DNA of 64,000 nt from Macrobrachium rosenbergii. Taxonomy: Eukaryota; Arthropoda; Malacostraca; Decapoda; Palaemonidae. A program made the translations under genes and the position numbers. The DNA lies in NCBI RefSeq assembly GCF_040412425.1, contig NC_089767.1, forward strand, positions 62,001 to 126,000, given 5' to 3'. Shown here one piece after another: positions 23,536 through 39,185 of the stretch (the stretch's first letter is position 1; each line of letters starts with the position of its first letter). The notes under the pieces were generated by a model. The model saw only the letters and a list, made by a program, of their open reading frames with translations, ran no database searches and was not told the DNA's origin.

Positions 23536-25307
23536 TTATAACCTACTCCTTTCTACAATCCTGTACTGGTTAGCAACAGTATTACTTCCAATTCTACAAT
23601 CTTTACAAGTTAAAAGCAATATTCTTGTCTCATCCTTTGCACATTTACCGCATGTAGGTTTCTTAGATGTTTGGCAAACTGTGATTGTAGCATTTGAACA
23701 ATTTTTCTCATGGCACTTGCGACATTTTTTAGGTGCTGAAGAGCTAGTGGATGGCACCTCGGCAGAAGCTGGCAAACTTCTCTTACAAACATAAGCTTCC
23801 CTAAGACTCTCAGTGAGCTGTAAAATTAATGCTTTCCTAGTTATTTTTCCCCTGAAGGAGGCTTGTAAATAATCCATGCGTTTATGACTGCTATATATCA
23901 AGAATATTACAAAAAAACTCTAAGAGGCCAACGCCTTGTAGCACAACGTGCACTGTACTTCCTAAGCATTGGGTCGACAACATCAGTTCCAATTTTATTT
24001 GCATTATAGAAATCTATGACTGCTGGTCTTTTCTTTTGGCCTTCAGAAACCGTTGGAGAACTATGCATGGTTGACAAGAGTCAAACATTCTTATTATCCG
24101 TGCATTGGTCATTCACAAACATGCATCCATTTTCATCTTGGAAATAAAATTTGGATTCATATTTTCTACCCTTTTCTTGTGAAGTAATTTCCTTTGACAG
24201 ATACTTGCCGTTTGCTCGCACACTGCCAACAATTGAAGTTGCTCTTTCCTGCAGTTTCCTTGCAACTTGAAGTGATGTGAAAAAGCTGTCTGTTGTTACA
24301 TTATACTGTAGCCTTTATTCTTCACTACTTCAGTAAGGCTGAGCACAACATGCTCAGATAAGGGAACTCCTAACCTTGATCTTTCTCTGTAGCCCCTAGG
24401 TAGGGAATCACATTTACAGTATAATTGTGTTCTACTTCTGCAAGGACCTAAAATTTAAATCCAAACTTATCAGGTTTATTTGGCATAAAAACAAGGAAAG
24501 GGCACCTGTTTTTCATGGGTAATAGCTGTTCGTCAATTGTCAAACTATATGTTGGTGTATAGGCACCTTTGCAGTTCTCAACAAAGAGGTTGAAAATTTC
24601 CCTAATGTGAGTAAATTTGTCACTTTTTATCCTCTCTGACCTTGTGCTTTTATTATCAAATCTAATATATCTTTGTATTTTCTTGAAGTCATTTCTAGAC
24701 ATGGTGTATCCAAATATTTGTGGACGCAAGTCTTATTCCACAAGAAATCAGCACTGAGACTTTCCATACAACAATCCCCTTGCATATGTCAAAGCAATGA
24801 AAGCCTCAAACTTTTCCAGGGTTGAAGTTGAAGCCCAGCTTTTATCATGACTTTGCCCTTCACTGTTCATGCATTTGTGAATCTTTCGTATCGTAGTTTC
24901 ATCAATAAAAAGTCTCCAGGCTGAATATGGTGATTCTGCTGCTACATTTTTTAGTCTTCAATATACCAGGAGTAGCTTTGAATACCTGCGCTTGGCTAGC
25001 TCTTCCTCTCCGAGATGATGATAATGGCTCCCATACAGTCCCTTGGTGGGTAGTGATAGGATTTCTTTCTGAACAAGAGCTTGCTTGAGTAGTGGATTCA
25101 TCCTCACCATCAGAAATCTCATTTGACTCCGATGAACTCGTAGGAACTTTTACTTGTGGTAAAAAAGTCGTTGTCACTGTCATCACTTGAAGTATTATTT
25201 CCCGATTGTAAGATAAGATCCAAAGCTTCTTCAGTGGTGTAGAAAGCTTTAGTTCCTTTACGCCGCAAAGCCGACATAACTCGTGTACACGCAACGTGAA
25301 CTGACAC
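23536..25307 (-). pseudogene. piggyBac-family transposase, broken
   Basis: Minus-strand blocks in piggyBac order. N terminus at 25119-25307: acidic/Ser-rich after RRKGTKAFYTTEEAL. Core at 24448-24729: SRNDFKKIQRYIRFDNKSTR and TIDEQLLPMKNRCPFLVF, containing the first catalytic Asp. Then VTTDSFFTSLQVARKLQE near 24255-24300 with the second Asp, and GTDVVDPMLRKYSARCATRR near 23930-23990 with the third Asp and the family's RRWPLR motif. The C terminus (23536-23760) is a Cys-rich CRD (CRKCHEKNC, CGKCAKDE, CKDCRI). Frameshifts and stops near 23900, 24080, 24320, 24740 and 24900 disable it. TTAA-flanked termini were not identified. All catalytic residues survive, so the decay is moderate. Confidence 0.9.
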
Positions 25308-25444
25308 TAAGTGAGGTGGTGACTGGTGACTATTTCACCATATTTTCTCTGGCAAGGATCTTCAAGCAAGGAAGTAACAAATATGAAACAAAAATAGTAG
25401 TAGTGAAAAAGATGATAAAAATCACTCTCTCTCTCTCTGGATAA

Positions 25445-27049
<1,605 letters not shown>

Positions 27050-27077
27050 AATATATATATATATATATACACACACA

Positions 27078-28728
27078 CAGGTAGTGCTCGAGTTACGATA
27101 ATTCGCTTTTACGATGGGGTTAGCAATTAATATCGATACAACAATATTTTTAAAATATGTATTTTTAAATTTCGAGGGCGACTGGCGCAGGCAACAACGT
27201 ACAATCAGGCAGCGTACGGTGTACGATACGTTGGCCCGAGAGGTTGGAATAGGTACATTAATTCAATGAGCCGACCTCACTTGCTCTCGTTGTGTCGGAA
27301 GTTAAAATAGGTTGGTGTTTGGTTGCAATTTTTGTGCGTAGTACACAAGTGATGATAATTTGAGTTTGCGATGGAGTTAGCAATTAATACCGGTTTGACA
27401 ATATTTAGAAAATATTTTTAAAATTTCGAGTGGGCACAGGCAACAGCGTACAGTTGCTGTACAATCAGGCAGCAAGAGAGACCAACTTACAATAGACCAA
27501 CTTTTTCTCCATCTCTTTATTCCATCTTTTAGTTAAAAGAGAAAGAGAATGATAAAAGTATTGTTAGTAACCTTATACTCTTGCGAAAATGCGTACAGCC
27601 ATAAACAACCGAACGAGAAACTGTTGTTTTGCTAATAATCGAATCGGATAACAACTGTTTCGCTTGTATTTCAACCATCGTATGGTTAAACAATTACCGT
27701 AGTTATGTTAAAAATGACGTTAAGTACTGATATATTTTTACACTATACCCTTATCTCTTTGGAGAAAAGATCGGCAAGGAAATATACTGCTACAGTAAAT
27801 TTAAGCTGCAACTTGTAGTTGAAGCTGAGAAAAGAATGTTCAAGCTGCTAATGACAATAAATTATCGTGCATTGGCAACATGGATGAGACTCGACCGCAA
27901 ATAAAATTGGAAAGTATTTTAATCAAAACTACTGGGCACGAAAGAACACATATTACTGCTGTTTTCACGCCGATAAAAGATAAATACGAAAAGCTCGTAG
28001 TATGATGATGAAATCGAGAGAAAATAGTGAACGGAATCTTGATTTTTTTTTTTACACAAAACAAACATGCCCCCAAACGGCCAGCCGCTAACATCGTCAT
28101 TAACGAAAAAAATAGATAAATTAATTTCACAACAAGACATATTTAAGTTATATTTCAACTTAAAAACACTTCATATAACAAAAAATATATGTGTCCCTTA
28201 TAAATAAAGTATCTAGAGATTCATTTACACTAACTAGAAGCAAGAAATGCCCTCTGAACCCAGTTAAATGCGGCGAAATAGACCGCGTGATCAATTCCCA
28301 AACCAAAACATTTGATCGCTATGATCAGAATTTATAATGCAAAAGCATTATAAGAATATTTACTATTGGATACAGTGTAGTAAAGCATAACTTTTTAAAA
28401 GATCCATGGAAAAGATGCACTTTCGTTATTTTGATGTTTGAATAATACGGTGTAATTATGTGAAAATAGAATACAGTATAAAGTAGGCTAGGCTACCATA
28501 TATGATATACGAAAGTGCAGGTTAGGCCTTGTTTGTTATTCAATTTCTCTTTATACTGACTTATCATGTCAATCTACGTTGAACCTGTGTAGTGTAGGCT
28601 AGGCTACCATATATGTATAGATGGTACTGATTACCCTAGTGTAGGCTAGGCCATATTCGAGTTACGATTTTTTCAACAAATGATGGGTTTTTTGGAACCT
28701 AACCCTATCGTAAGTAGGGGAATACCTG
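27078..28728. mobile_element. 1.65 kb Tigger/pogo-like non-autonomous element
   Basis: Starts CAGGTAGTGCTCGAGTTACG. Its right end read inward is CAGGTATTCCCCTACTTACG, agreeing at 18 of 23 terminal positions. TA follows the right end; the left flank is a (CA)n tract. The interior holds a diverged direct duplication (27097-27215 versus 27349-27475, marker GGAGTTAGCAATTAATA or GGGGTTAGCAATTAATA) and a repeated GTAGGCTAGGCTACCATATA (about 28483 and 28592). No transposase frame. Confidence 0.75.
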
Positions 28729-28745
28729 TATATACATATATATAT

Positions 28746-30363
<1,618 letters not shown>

Positions 30364-30430
<67 letters not shown>
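30364..30430. repeat. (TA)n microsatellite
   Basis: TA tract starting at the target TA of the preceding element. Confidence 0.95.
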
Positions 30431-30431
<1 letters not shown>

Positions 30432-30441
30432 TATCACACAC

Positions 30442-30505
30442 ATTACACAGGTGAAAAATAAGAGACAGGCTGGGGTGTAGGTCTCTTATTTTTCACCTGT
30501 GTAAT
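30442..30505. repeat. perfect 25 bp stem hairpin
   Basis: Arm 30442-30466 is the exact reverse complement of 30481-30505, with a 14 bp spacer (AGGCTGGGGTGTAG). It sits between two TA tracts. It is not terminator-like and no gene adjoins it. Confidence 0.93.
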
Positions 30506-30540
30506 GTCTGATAAATGAATCACATACAAAAGTGATAATA

Positions 30541-31640
<1,100 letters not shown>

Positions 31641-31831
31641 ATGACATTTTTATTCTAAAATAATGTTTAACACATACTTACCTGTTAGTTACATATAACT
31701 TTAGTCTTGACGTCACGGCAAAATCTCAAAACGCGCGGCAGCGCCAGTCAGAATATCGGGTGATCGCCCTTACCTGCCCTCTGTCGGGGTACCAGGAACT
31801 ATTCCAACATGCTTCAGAATAATTTGCCTAC
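31641..31831 (-). repeat. right inverted terminal repeat of DIRS copy A
   Basis: Inverted match to 37985-38152, sharing GTCGGGGTACCAGGAACTAT and GAATATCGGGTGATCGCCCT. It carries about 25-28 bp of outer extension absent from the left repeat. Confidence 0.9.
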
Positions 31832-31890
31832 CTGTCCCCGTGGGGAGGAGGGTGGGTCAGTGGTCTGGTTAAACTAAGATATACTTTTTC

Positions 31891-31986
31891 GTATATGTAA
31901 CTAACAGGTAAGTATGTGTTAAACATTATTTTAGAATAAAAATGTCATTTTAACACATACAACTTACCTGTTAGTTACATATAGCT
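31891..31986. repeat. internal complementary region of DIRS copy A
   Basis: Contains the complement of the right terminus (AAACATTATTTTAGAATAAA and following) joined directly to the complement of the left terminus (TTTAACACATACAACTTACC). This is the sequence of the joined element ends. Confidence 0.9.
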
Positions 31987-32395
31987 GATTGACACCTTTA
32001 GGAGGTGGGGCAATGACAGCTAAAAAGAGTTGTTGGAAACATTAAGGTTATTAATGTAGAAAATTTCTTAGTTCCTCACCTGCTAAGGTAGCTGATTCCA
32101 CAGTTACTGCCTCAGTAACCTGCTATCCTTAGAGCAACCGCGGGTATAATGACCTGGTTGCAGATTGCTTAAGCTGGGTATCAGTCACCTAGGACATGGC
32201 CGTGACAATACCACAAGTATGCCCCTGCTCAGGCGCAGCACAAACATCATGAATTACAAAAGGGTCACCCAACACCAAAGAAAAAGCATAACCATAAAAA
32301 CCAAAACCAATTGTGGGGTAAAACTATCCAACACTTACCCTCACAGACAACCGTAAAAACCTTCACACTCCAAAAAACAAGTAAGTAAAGGTAGG

Positions 32396-33480
32396 TTAAT
32401 CCTCCTTTACCCCTTTACCCATTACCGTGCCAGATACAACAAAGGGCCCTAACGTGCTGCACTCATCAAACACTGTCTGCACTTGCGAGAGATAATGCAA
32501 AGCAAATACAGACTTACATCTCCAGTAGGTTGCTTGCACAATATCTTGAAGGGAGAGGTTCCTTTTATAAGCGAGAGAAGTAGAGATAGCCCTCACTTCG
32601 TGAGCCTTCACTTTACACATTTTCAAATCATTCTCTGAAATATTGGAGTGAGCTTCAGAAATCAGATCTCTAATAAAAAGGACATGGCATTCTTGGACAT
32701 CGGTCTAAGAGGGTTCCTGACCGAACACCATAAGGAATCCGAAGGACCACTAATATCTTTAGTCCTTCGCAAATAATATTTCAAGGCTCTGACTGGGCAG
32801 AGGAACCTCTCCTGCTCCTTACCTACCAATTCCGACAGACTCGAATCTCAAAAGAGCGAGGCCACGGGTGCGAAGGGGTCTCGTTCTTGGCCATAAAAAC
32901 AGTTTAAAAGAACAAATTGCTTTCAAAGCAGAGAATCCTACTCTCTTATCCAAGGCGTGGATCTCACTGATTCTCTTAGCTGTAGCTAACAAAACTAAAA
33001 AGAGGGTTTTCCTCGTAAGATCTCTTAAAGAAGAAGAATCCATAGGTTCAAATTTCTCAGATATAAGCCACTTCAGGACTACATCAAGATTCCACGAAAC
33101 AACTTTAGCATCTGACCTCTTAGAGGTACCGAAGGATTTAATAAGGTCCGTTATATCTTGGTTATTAGAGATATCCAAACCTCTGTGACGAAAAACAGTA
33201 GCCAGCATGCTACGATAACCTTTAAGTGTGGATACAGAAAGGTTCTTATTCCCGAGGAACAAAAGAAAATCCGCAATCTGCGTCACCGAGGTTCTGGAAG
33301 AGGAAATGTCACGATCTTTGCACCATGAACGAAACATATTCCACTTGGACTCATAGACCTTGATCGAAGACGGTCTTCTGGCTCTAGCGATGGATTGAGC
33401 CGCTTTCTTCGAAAGTCCTTTGCTTCTGAGTAGACGTTCGATAGTCTGAACGCAGTTAGCCGCAGACTTGACAGGTTTTC
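32396..33480 (-). pseudogene. DIRS copy A tyrosine recombinase, broken
   Basis: Overlaps the end of the RT/RNase H frame in a different frame, as is usual for DIRS elements. The N-terminal core-binding part is SIKVYESKWNMFRSWC (near 33320-33370), then ISNNQDITDLIKSFG, then ATAKRISEIHAL with the first catalytic Arg (about 32955-32990). A frameshift near 32930 leads to a stop at 32819. The C terminus reappears at 32396-32626 with KAHEVRAISTSLAY (H-x-x-R box) and FALHYLSQVQ, whose Tyr is the likely nucleophile. The protein would join the circular DNA to the target without duplication. Confidence 0.82.
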
Positions 33481-34908
33481 GTGAAATCTCCTGAAGTGGG
33501 GCTGTCTGAGTAAATCTACTCTGTTTGGAAGGCTCCTCGGGAAGTCGATCAAGAGATCCATGAGAACTGGGAACCAATCCCTGGAAGGCCAGAAGGGGGC
33601 TATCAATGTCATTCTGGTGTTGGAGTGGTGCTGAAATTTCCTCAACACCGCACCTAACATCTTGAACGGCGGGAAGGCGTAAAGATCCAGACCCGACCAA
33701 TTCAGTAGCATTGCGTCCGTCTGGAAAGCTGCTTGGTCCGGGACAGGAGAACAGAAGATTGGGAGCCTGTTCGACTTGTTCGTCGCGAACAGGTCTACCA
33801 GAGGTTGACCCCAAAGCCTCCACAGCAACCTGCACACTTCTTCGTGCAAAATCCACTCTGTGGACAGAACCTGATGCTTCCTGCTCAAGGAGTCCGCTCT
33901 CACGTTGAGGGCTCCTTGAATGAATCTCGTTAGGAGCAGAATCTTGTGCTTCTCTGCCCACAAAAGGAGGTCTCTTGCTACCTCGCTGAGGGAGTAAGAA
34001 TGAGTGCCCCCCTGTTTTTTGATGTAAGACAACGCTGTGGTGCTGTCTGAATGAACCAGAACTGTTTGTCCCTGTACGAATGGTAGGAAGTGTACGAGAC
34101 TCAGGTGGATTGCTTTCAACTCCTTCTTGTTGATGTGCCATTCTTTTTCTGTCGGATTCCACAAACCTGGTATTTCTTTTACACCCATCGTCGCTCCCCA
34201 TCCTACTTCTGATGAGTCTGCAAACAGTTCGTGGTTCGGGTTGGACGGAAATAGAGAGAGACCTTTCTCTAATTTTCTTCGATCTAACCACCACCTTAGA
34301 TCCTCCTTGATAAGGTCCGAGATTGGAAAGGAAAAGGAGTCTGGAAGCGTTTTCCTGTTCCATTGCTCCCTGAGGTAGAATTGAAGAGGCCTCATGTGAA
34401 GTCTCCCCAGGGAGACAAACTTTTCTATTGACGCCAGAGTTCCCAGGAGGCTCATCCAAGCCTTTGCGGAACAGGTATCCATATCCAGAAAGTTCTGGAC
34501 TTTTGCGAGACAGTCCGAGATTCTTTGATCTGACGGAAAAGCCAGAAAAGGAACTGTCTCCAGTCTCACTCCTAAATAGATTCTGGATTGTGAGGGAGAT
34601 AGGTGAGACTTCTTCCAATTGATTAGAAGTCCTAGCTTCTGTGTCAAGTCGAGAGTTACTTTTAAATCCTCCAAGCACTGAGACTGAGACTGGGAACGAA
34701 GGAGCCAATCGTCTAGATAGAGAGAGATCTTTATTCCTCTGAGATGAAGAGCTTTGGCAACAGTGGACATAACTCTTGTGAATACTTGAGGGGCTGTGGA
34801 CAGACCGAAGCACAGAGTCCTGAACTGATAAGTCCTCTCCTGGAAAACGGCGAAGAAAATTCCTGGGCGTGGGATGGATCGGAATGTGAAAGTAAGCGTC
34901 CTGCAGAT
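33283..34908 (-). pseudogene. DIRS copy A reverse transcriptase-RNase H, two compensating frameshifts
   Basis: Immediately after the gag frame stops, MVSIDLQDAYFHIPIHPTPR (RT motif with catalytic Asp) is read in a second frame. The frame then returns near 34860 to FQERTYQFRTLCFGLSTAPQ, followed by LYLDDWLL (catalytic Asp pair, near 34690-34720). RNase H follows: ELFADSSEVGWG near 34220, VLVHSDSTTALSYIKKQGG near 34020, and NVRADSLSR near 33890. After that comes a conserved region, LVDLFATNKSNRLPIFCSPV to LLRQPHF (about 33480-33800), which is also present in copy B. Active-site residues are intact, so only small lesions separate this copy from a complete polymerase. Confidence 0.85.
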
Positions 34909-37833
34909 CTATTGAGACCATCCAATCCCCGGACGAAGAAAATTGAGGACGGATTGCGTCGTCTCCATCGAGAAACTGGTTTTCTCCACGAAAAGGTTGA
35001 GAGAACTTACGTCCAGGACTGGTCTCCAGCCGCCTGAGGCCTTTGGAACAAGAAAAAGGTGGTTGTAAAAGCCTGGAGAGTTGACTTCTTCCACGATCTC
35101 TATCGCTCCTTTTAAAAGCATGGAGTCTACTTCCGCACTCAGAACTGAGCATTTTTCTAAGTTGCTGGAGTATGCTGTCAAAGCTAAAGGTTCTGTTGCA
35201 AGAGAGGGCCTCTTGAGGAAGGGGATAGAATATCCTTCCTTTAGCACGGACGTGGTCCACTGGTCCGCTCCGATCTCCTCCCAAATTTGCCAGAACTGCT
35301 GAAGTCTGGCTCCTACTAGTGCATGGAGGACATGCAGATCACTTTTTAATTGAGGTTTGATTGCCTTGGAGACAAATCTTGCTTTGCCCCGGAAACGAGA
35401 TCCTGTACGGTTGAAGGGCCTGCCACGAAAGGGCCTATCTTGACTAACTTGAGTACGAGTTTGCGCTGGCAGAGAAGGTTGAGGAGCTTTTGGTTTACGA
35501 GTGGATTGCGCCAAAAGGTCCTGTGTGGACTTCTGAGTAAGGGAATTCGACACTTCGGCCACAAGTTCTTGAGGGAAAAGGTACTTCTTATCCAGAGGTG
35601 CGAAAAGAAGAGCCGATCTTTGAGTCCTAGAAACTCCACGAGCGACAAAAGAGCACCAAAGTTGTCGCTTCTTAAGAACTCCTAACGTGAAGATGGAGGC
35701 TAACTCAGACGCACCGTCACGAATCCCTTTATCTAAGCAGGACATAACAGAAGAGAAATCATCGAAATGCGCTTCGGAAAGACCAAAAGACTTTACCTTC
35801 CTACCCAAAGCGCCAATAGTCCAGTCCATAAAACTGATGACTTCCAAAACTCGGAAAACGTTCTTCAAAAGGTGGTCCAACTCTGAAGGAGAGAAGAAAA
35901 TCCGAGCTGAGTTCATCGCAGAACGACGAGTAGAATCAACGAGACTGGAGAAGTCTCCTGAGAGGAGGCAGAAGCTCCCAGAGAGAAAAACTTCCCCAGT
36001 GTCGTAGCAAGCCTTCATCTTAGTAGAAAGCTTGGAAGGAGGGAAGCAGAAAGTAGTTTTCCCCTGATCACGTTTGTCTTCCAACCAGGAGTTCATTTTC
36101 TTCAATGCCTTCTTGGCTGAAATAGAAAGCACTAACTTCATAAAGGAAGAGGTAGAAGGCTTCGAGTCTCTTGCGTACTGAGAGAGCGGGGAAGCCGGAG
36201 CCGCAGGTGCAAAATCCTCAGGAAAATTATCAATAAAGAAGCGAAGAAGCTTCTTATAATCCGAGCGAGAGGAGTCTGCTTCGTCTACAGGAAACTCTTC
36301 CACAACTTCTTCCTCAGACGAAATAGGAGAAAGACCTTCCGCTTGCACATACACATCTTGTGAAGGAGGAGGGGGAGCCTGAATAAGAGCTTGAGGAGGA
36401 GGCTGAGCCTGAGTAGGCGCCACAAGAGGAGCCTGAACTGGCGCCACAAGAGGAGCCTGAACTGGCGCCACAAAAGGAGCCTGGGATGGCGCCTCACCTG
36501 GCGCTACCTGAGGCGCTTGAGCCTGAGAGAGCGCTAAATCTTGAGGGAGCGCCTGAGCCTGACTAGGCGTACGAGCCTGATCCTGAGCCTGAACAAAAGG
36601 AGGATCAAGAGACACAGATTGAGGATGAGCTTTCGTACTGGGCGCTCCGAGAGCTCGAGACAAAGGAGGAGGCATCAAATACGCTTCAGAAGGCTTTGCT
36701 GGAGAAGAACCAGGCCTTCCGAGCCCGCAAAGAATGCTTCCAAGTTTCTTGTGCATCACTCGAAGAAAGTCATGAGTAGACGAGGATCCAACTGGGGAAC
36801 GATGATCAGCAGAGCCAGGATCGTGATGAGGAAGAGGCGCAGAAGCCACAATAGGTTTACGTGAAACCAAAGGAGAAACACCGGGAACGCTGGGCAATAC
36901 CGAATGGGAAGTCTTATACCTCTTACGCACATGAGCCTTGCGCCTGGGAGAAGACTCTTCTGACGATGAAAATCTCTCAGGACTCTCCCAAAAACTACAG
37001 GAAGGCTCTGATAAGCGAAAGGGCTTCTTCTGAACCGCTGAAGGCGAAAGATTCCTGGACCTCTTCAATGGTCTAGACTCGTCGGGAAATCTCCAGCCTC
37101 TGCGAGGCGAATCACTGGAGCTTGAAGAAAGACACTTCCTTGAGTTGCCTTTCCAACGGCGCTCCGAAACAGCCTGGGAAACAACAGGACTGTTCGAGGG
37201 GGCGGCTGCTCTTGAGCAGACCCCACTCGCCTCCCTTGGACTTTCAGCATGTCTTCTCCCAGGAGCAGGGGAGCTTGACAGAGGCTTAGGTCTAGGAGAA
37301 CGAGTAGGCCGAGCAACCACCTCCTCCACCACACTAACACTTTGCACTGCACTTAAATTATTCACAATATTTTGGAAAGAATCCATACGCTCATGAAGGG
37401 ATTTGACATTAACGCCAATATCCTCCATGGCGCCCACAATAAGGTTAAATCTGGCGTCCATCTGGACTTGATACTCAGACACGGTAACGGGTTCAGGGAT
37501 ATCAGAGTCAGGAATAGGAATATTAGTAGCCACAGGGATATTAATAGAAGTTTCCTGCATAGCTAAGGGAGATTCCGGTTTCTGAGAGAGAGAAGATGAA
37601 CTTCTAGCTAAAGCTTTCCTGGTTCTATCTTTCTCAAGTTTCTTTACATACTTAGATAGAGCCTTCCAATCGTTTTCAGTCATACTGACACATTCATCAC
37701 ACTTCCTCTCAAATGAACATTCCTGACCTCTACAAGCCACACAAATTGAATGAGGATCAAGACTAGCCTTGACCAACCTAGTCTTACAGCCTTTGCTGCA
37801 TACCCTAAAGGTATAAGACCCAGAATCTGACAT
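34909..37833 (-). CDS. DIRS copy A gag-like protein running into the start of RT
   Basis: Open frame of 974 codons from a genuine ATG. Residues about 10-50 carry a Cys array (CSKGCKTR, CVACRGQECSFERKCDEC) that probably binds zinc. The middle is Ser/Arg/Pro-rich, and residues about 395-500 are Ala/Pro/Gln-rich with repeated QAPLVAPVQAP units. Residues about 560-830 form the conserved structural region (SKPSTSSFMKLVLSISAKKALK and onward). The end (about 900-965) is the beginning of RT: LFLVPKASGGWRPVLDVSSL. The frame then stops at a TAG at 34909-34911, at a one-base shift; the next RT block continues in another frame. Gag would package element RNA. Whether gag and RT were originally one ORF is unclear. 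Confidence 0.8.
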   Translation of the reverse strand: MSDSGSYTFRVCSKGCKTRLVKASLDPHSICVACRGQECSFERKCDECVSMTENDWKALSKYVKKLEKDRTRKALARSSSSLSQKPESPLAMQETSINIPVATNIPIPDSDIPEPVTVSEYQVQMDARFNLIVGAMEDIGVNVKSLHERMDSFQNIVNNLSAVQSVSVVEEVVARPTRSPRPKPLSSSPAPGRRHAESPREASGVCSRAAAPSNSPVVSQAVSERRWKGNSRKCLSSSSSDSPRRGWRFPDESRPLKRSRNLSPSAVQKKPFRLSEPSCSFWESPERFSSSEESSPRRKAHVRKRYKTSHSVLPSVPGVSPLVSRKPIVASAPLPHHDPGSADHRSPVGSSSTHDFLRVMHKKLGSILCGLGRPGSSPAKPSEAYLMPPPLSRALGAPSTKAHPQSVSLDPPFVQAQDQARTPSQAQALPQDLALSQAQAPQVAPGEAPSQAPFVAPVQAPLVAPVQAPLVAPTQAQPPPQALIQAPPPPSQDVYVQAEGLSPISSEEEVVEEFPVDEADSSRSDYKKLLRFFIDNFPEDFAPAAPASPLSQYARDSKPSTSSFMKLVLSISAKKALKKMNSWLEDKRDQGKTTFCFPPSKLSTKMKACYDTGEVFLSGSFCLLSGDFSSLVDSTRRSAMNSARIFFSPSELDHLLKNVFRVLEVISFMDWTIGALGRKVKSFGLSEAHFDDFSSVMSCLDKGIRDGASELASIFTLGVLKKRQLWCSFVARGVSRTQRSALLFAPLDKKYLFPQELVAEVSNSLTQKSTQDLLAQSTRKPKAPQPSLPAQTRTQVSQDRPFRGRPFNRTGSRFRGKARFVSKAIKPQLKSDLHVLHALVGARLQQFWQIWEEIGADQWTTSVLKEGYSIPFLKRPSLATEPLALTAYSSNLEKCSVLSAEVDSMLLKGAIEIVEEVNSPGFYNHLFLVPKASGGWRPVLDVSSLNLFVEKTSFSMETTQSVLNFLRPGIGWSQ

Positions 37834-37984
37834 AATTATCAGAAAACCTGACTAAATAGGTGACAAAAATAAACTGGCAAAGCCGCAAACCAACAAAAGA
37901 GTACTTCACCAAGTGAAAACAGCTCGATGTAGGCAGAAACAATGAAATTTCGCTCGAGTACCGACAACAATGTCGCCGGCGTGA

Positions 37985-38152
37985 CGGCAAAATTATTCTG
38001 AAGCATGTTGGAATAGTTCCTGGTACCCCGACAGAGGGCAGGTAAGGGCGATCACCCGATATTCTGACTGGCGCTGCCGCGCGTTTTGAAATTTTCCCGT
38101 GACGTCAAGACTAAAGCTATATGTAACTAACAGGTAAGTTGTATGTGTTAAA
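37985..38152 (-). repeat. left inverted terminal repeat of DIRS copy A
   Basis: Inverted partner of 31641-31831. Outer terminus reads ...GTATGTGTTAAA on the plus strand. Contains TAACAGGTAAGT reading outward. Confidence 0.9.
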
Positions 38153-38994
38153 GTGAATTTTACTTATTAATACCATGGTATAATAAGTTAGGGAAATTTT
38201 GCCTTAGTGAAATTATTATTGATAAATCTTATGTGTATTTTTTATTGCAATCTCTTCATATTTTCACATTTTTTTATGTTTGTGATGTAACATTTATTTA
38301 CGTAGCATTTTAAATATTTCTTGGTAATTTAACATTGCATACTTGATTTAGTTTTTTGTTTATTAAAGTTTTCTTATTAAGATTTTCTTTTCAAATCTTG
38401 AGTAATTCTTGATAGTTTAAATTTTTCTTGAGTAATTTAAATTCCTGATAAATTAAAGTTTTTGTGAATTAGTTTTGTTTCATAATTTAATTTAAGAATT
38501 AAGTTTTGTGTTGTTTTCAAGTAATAATAAATTTTTCAGATTATGAATTCTAATTATAAATTTTGAATTTAAAAATAAATTTTTATATTCAATATTTAAA
38601 AAAAAATAGTTTCATTTATTGACCACCAGTGAATAGGATTAATTGTGTATGCATAAGGCAAAGTGATAAACATGTTTTGTTTTTTTAGTTTTGCTAAAGC
38701 GAATTAAGACCAGGGAAACAGTTAACGTTGTTTGATGGAGTGATGCCCTTTTACTCTAGGGTATTTCTTTTTTAATTGTTGATACCTCACACATATTCTG
38801 GTAAACTTAGTTTGATTTTTTTCAAGTGATTAATAAGATTTTAAGGGATCACTGTTACCTTTAGAGTACTGTACTCAGTCGTAATTTCCTGTTGTCATGA
38901 GAGTTCAGGTATCTGGCTGAAGTGAGGTAAATTTTTGAATTTTGAGATTAGTTGTGTAATAACCAGGTACTTGGTATGCATTGTGATAATATTG

Positions 38995-38996
<2 letters not shown>
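38153..38996. other. AT-rich unassigned DNA
   Basis: Strongly AT-rich with many TTAAATTT-like words. No gene or repeat family recognised. Could be intronic. Confidence 0.5.

Positions 38997-38997
<1 letters not shown>

Positions 38998-39065
<68 letters not shown>
38998..39065. repeat. (TA)n microsatellite
   Basis: About 68 bp TA tract followed by a short CA-rich run. Confidence 0.96.
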
Positions 39066-39074
<9 letters not shown>

Positions 39075-39185
39075 TACACACGCATATATATATAAAGATA
39101 TGTGCTTTATACGTTGAATATAAGTGAAATTACCAAAAACAAAGATACCTCTCAGGGAAATTTCTTGTATTTGTACCAGGGATAG

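Larger units (their letters stand above)
31641..38152 (-). mobile_element. DIRS-like tyrosine-recombinase retrotransposon, copy A, near complete
   Basis: A 6.5 kb element on the minus strand. Order from its 5' end: left terminal repeat (37985-38152), gag, RT, RNase H, a linker domain, tyrosine recombinase, internal complementary region (31891-31986) and right terminal repeat (31641-31831). The terminal repeats are inverted, unlike LTRs, and there is no integrase. The left end is TTTAACACATAC; the right end is TGTCAT followed by host GTT. No target duplication is apparent. Three frame disruptions inside the RT and recombinase make it inactive as it stands. This is the DIRS architecture, in which a circular DNA is integrated by the recombinase. 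Confidence 0.92.
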
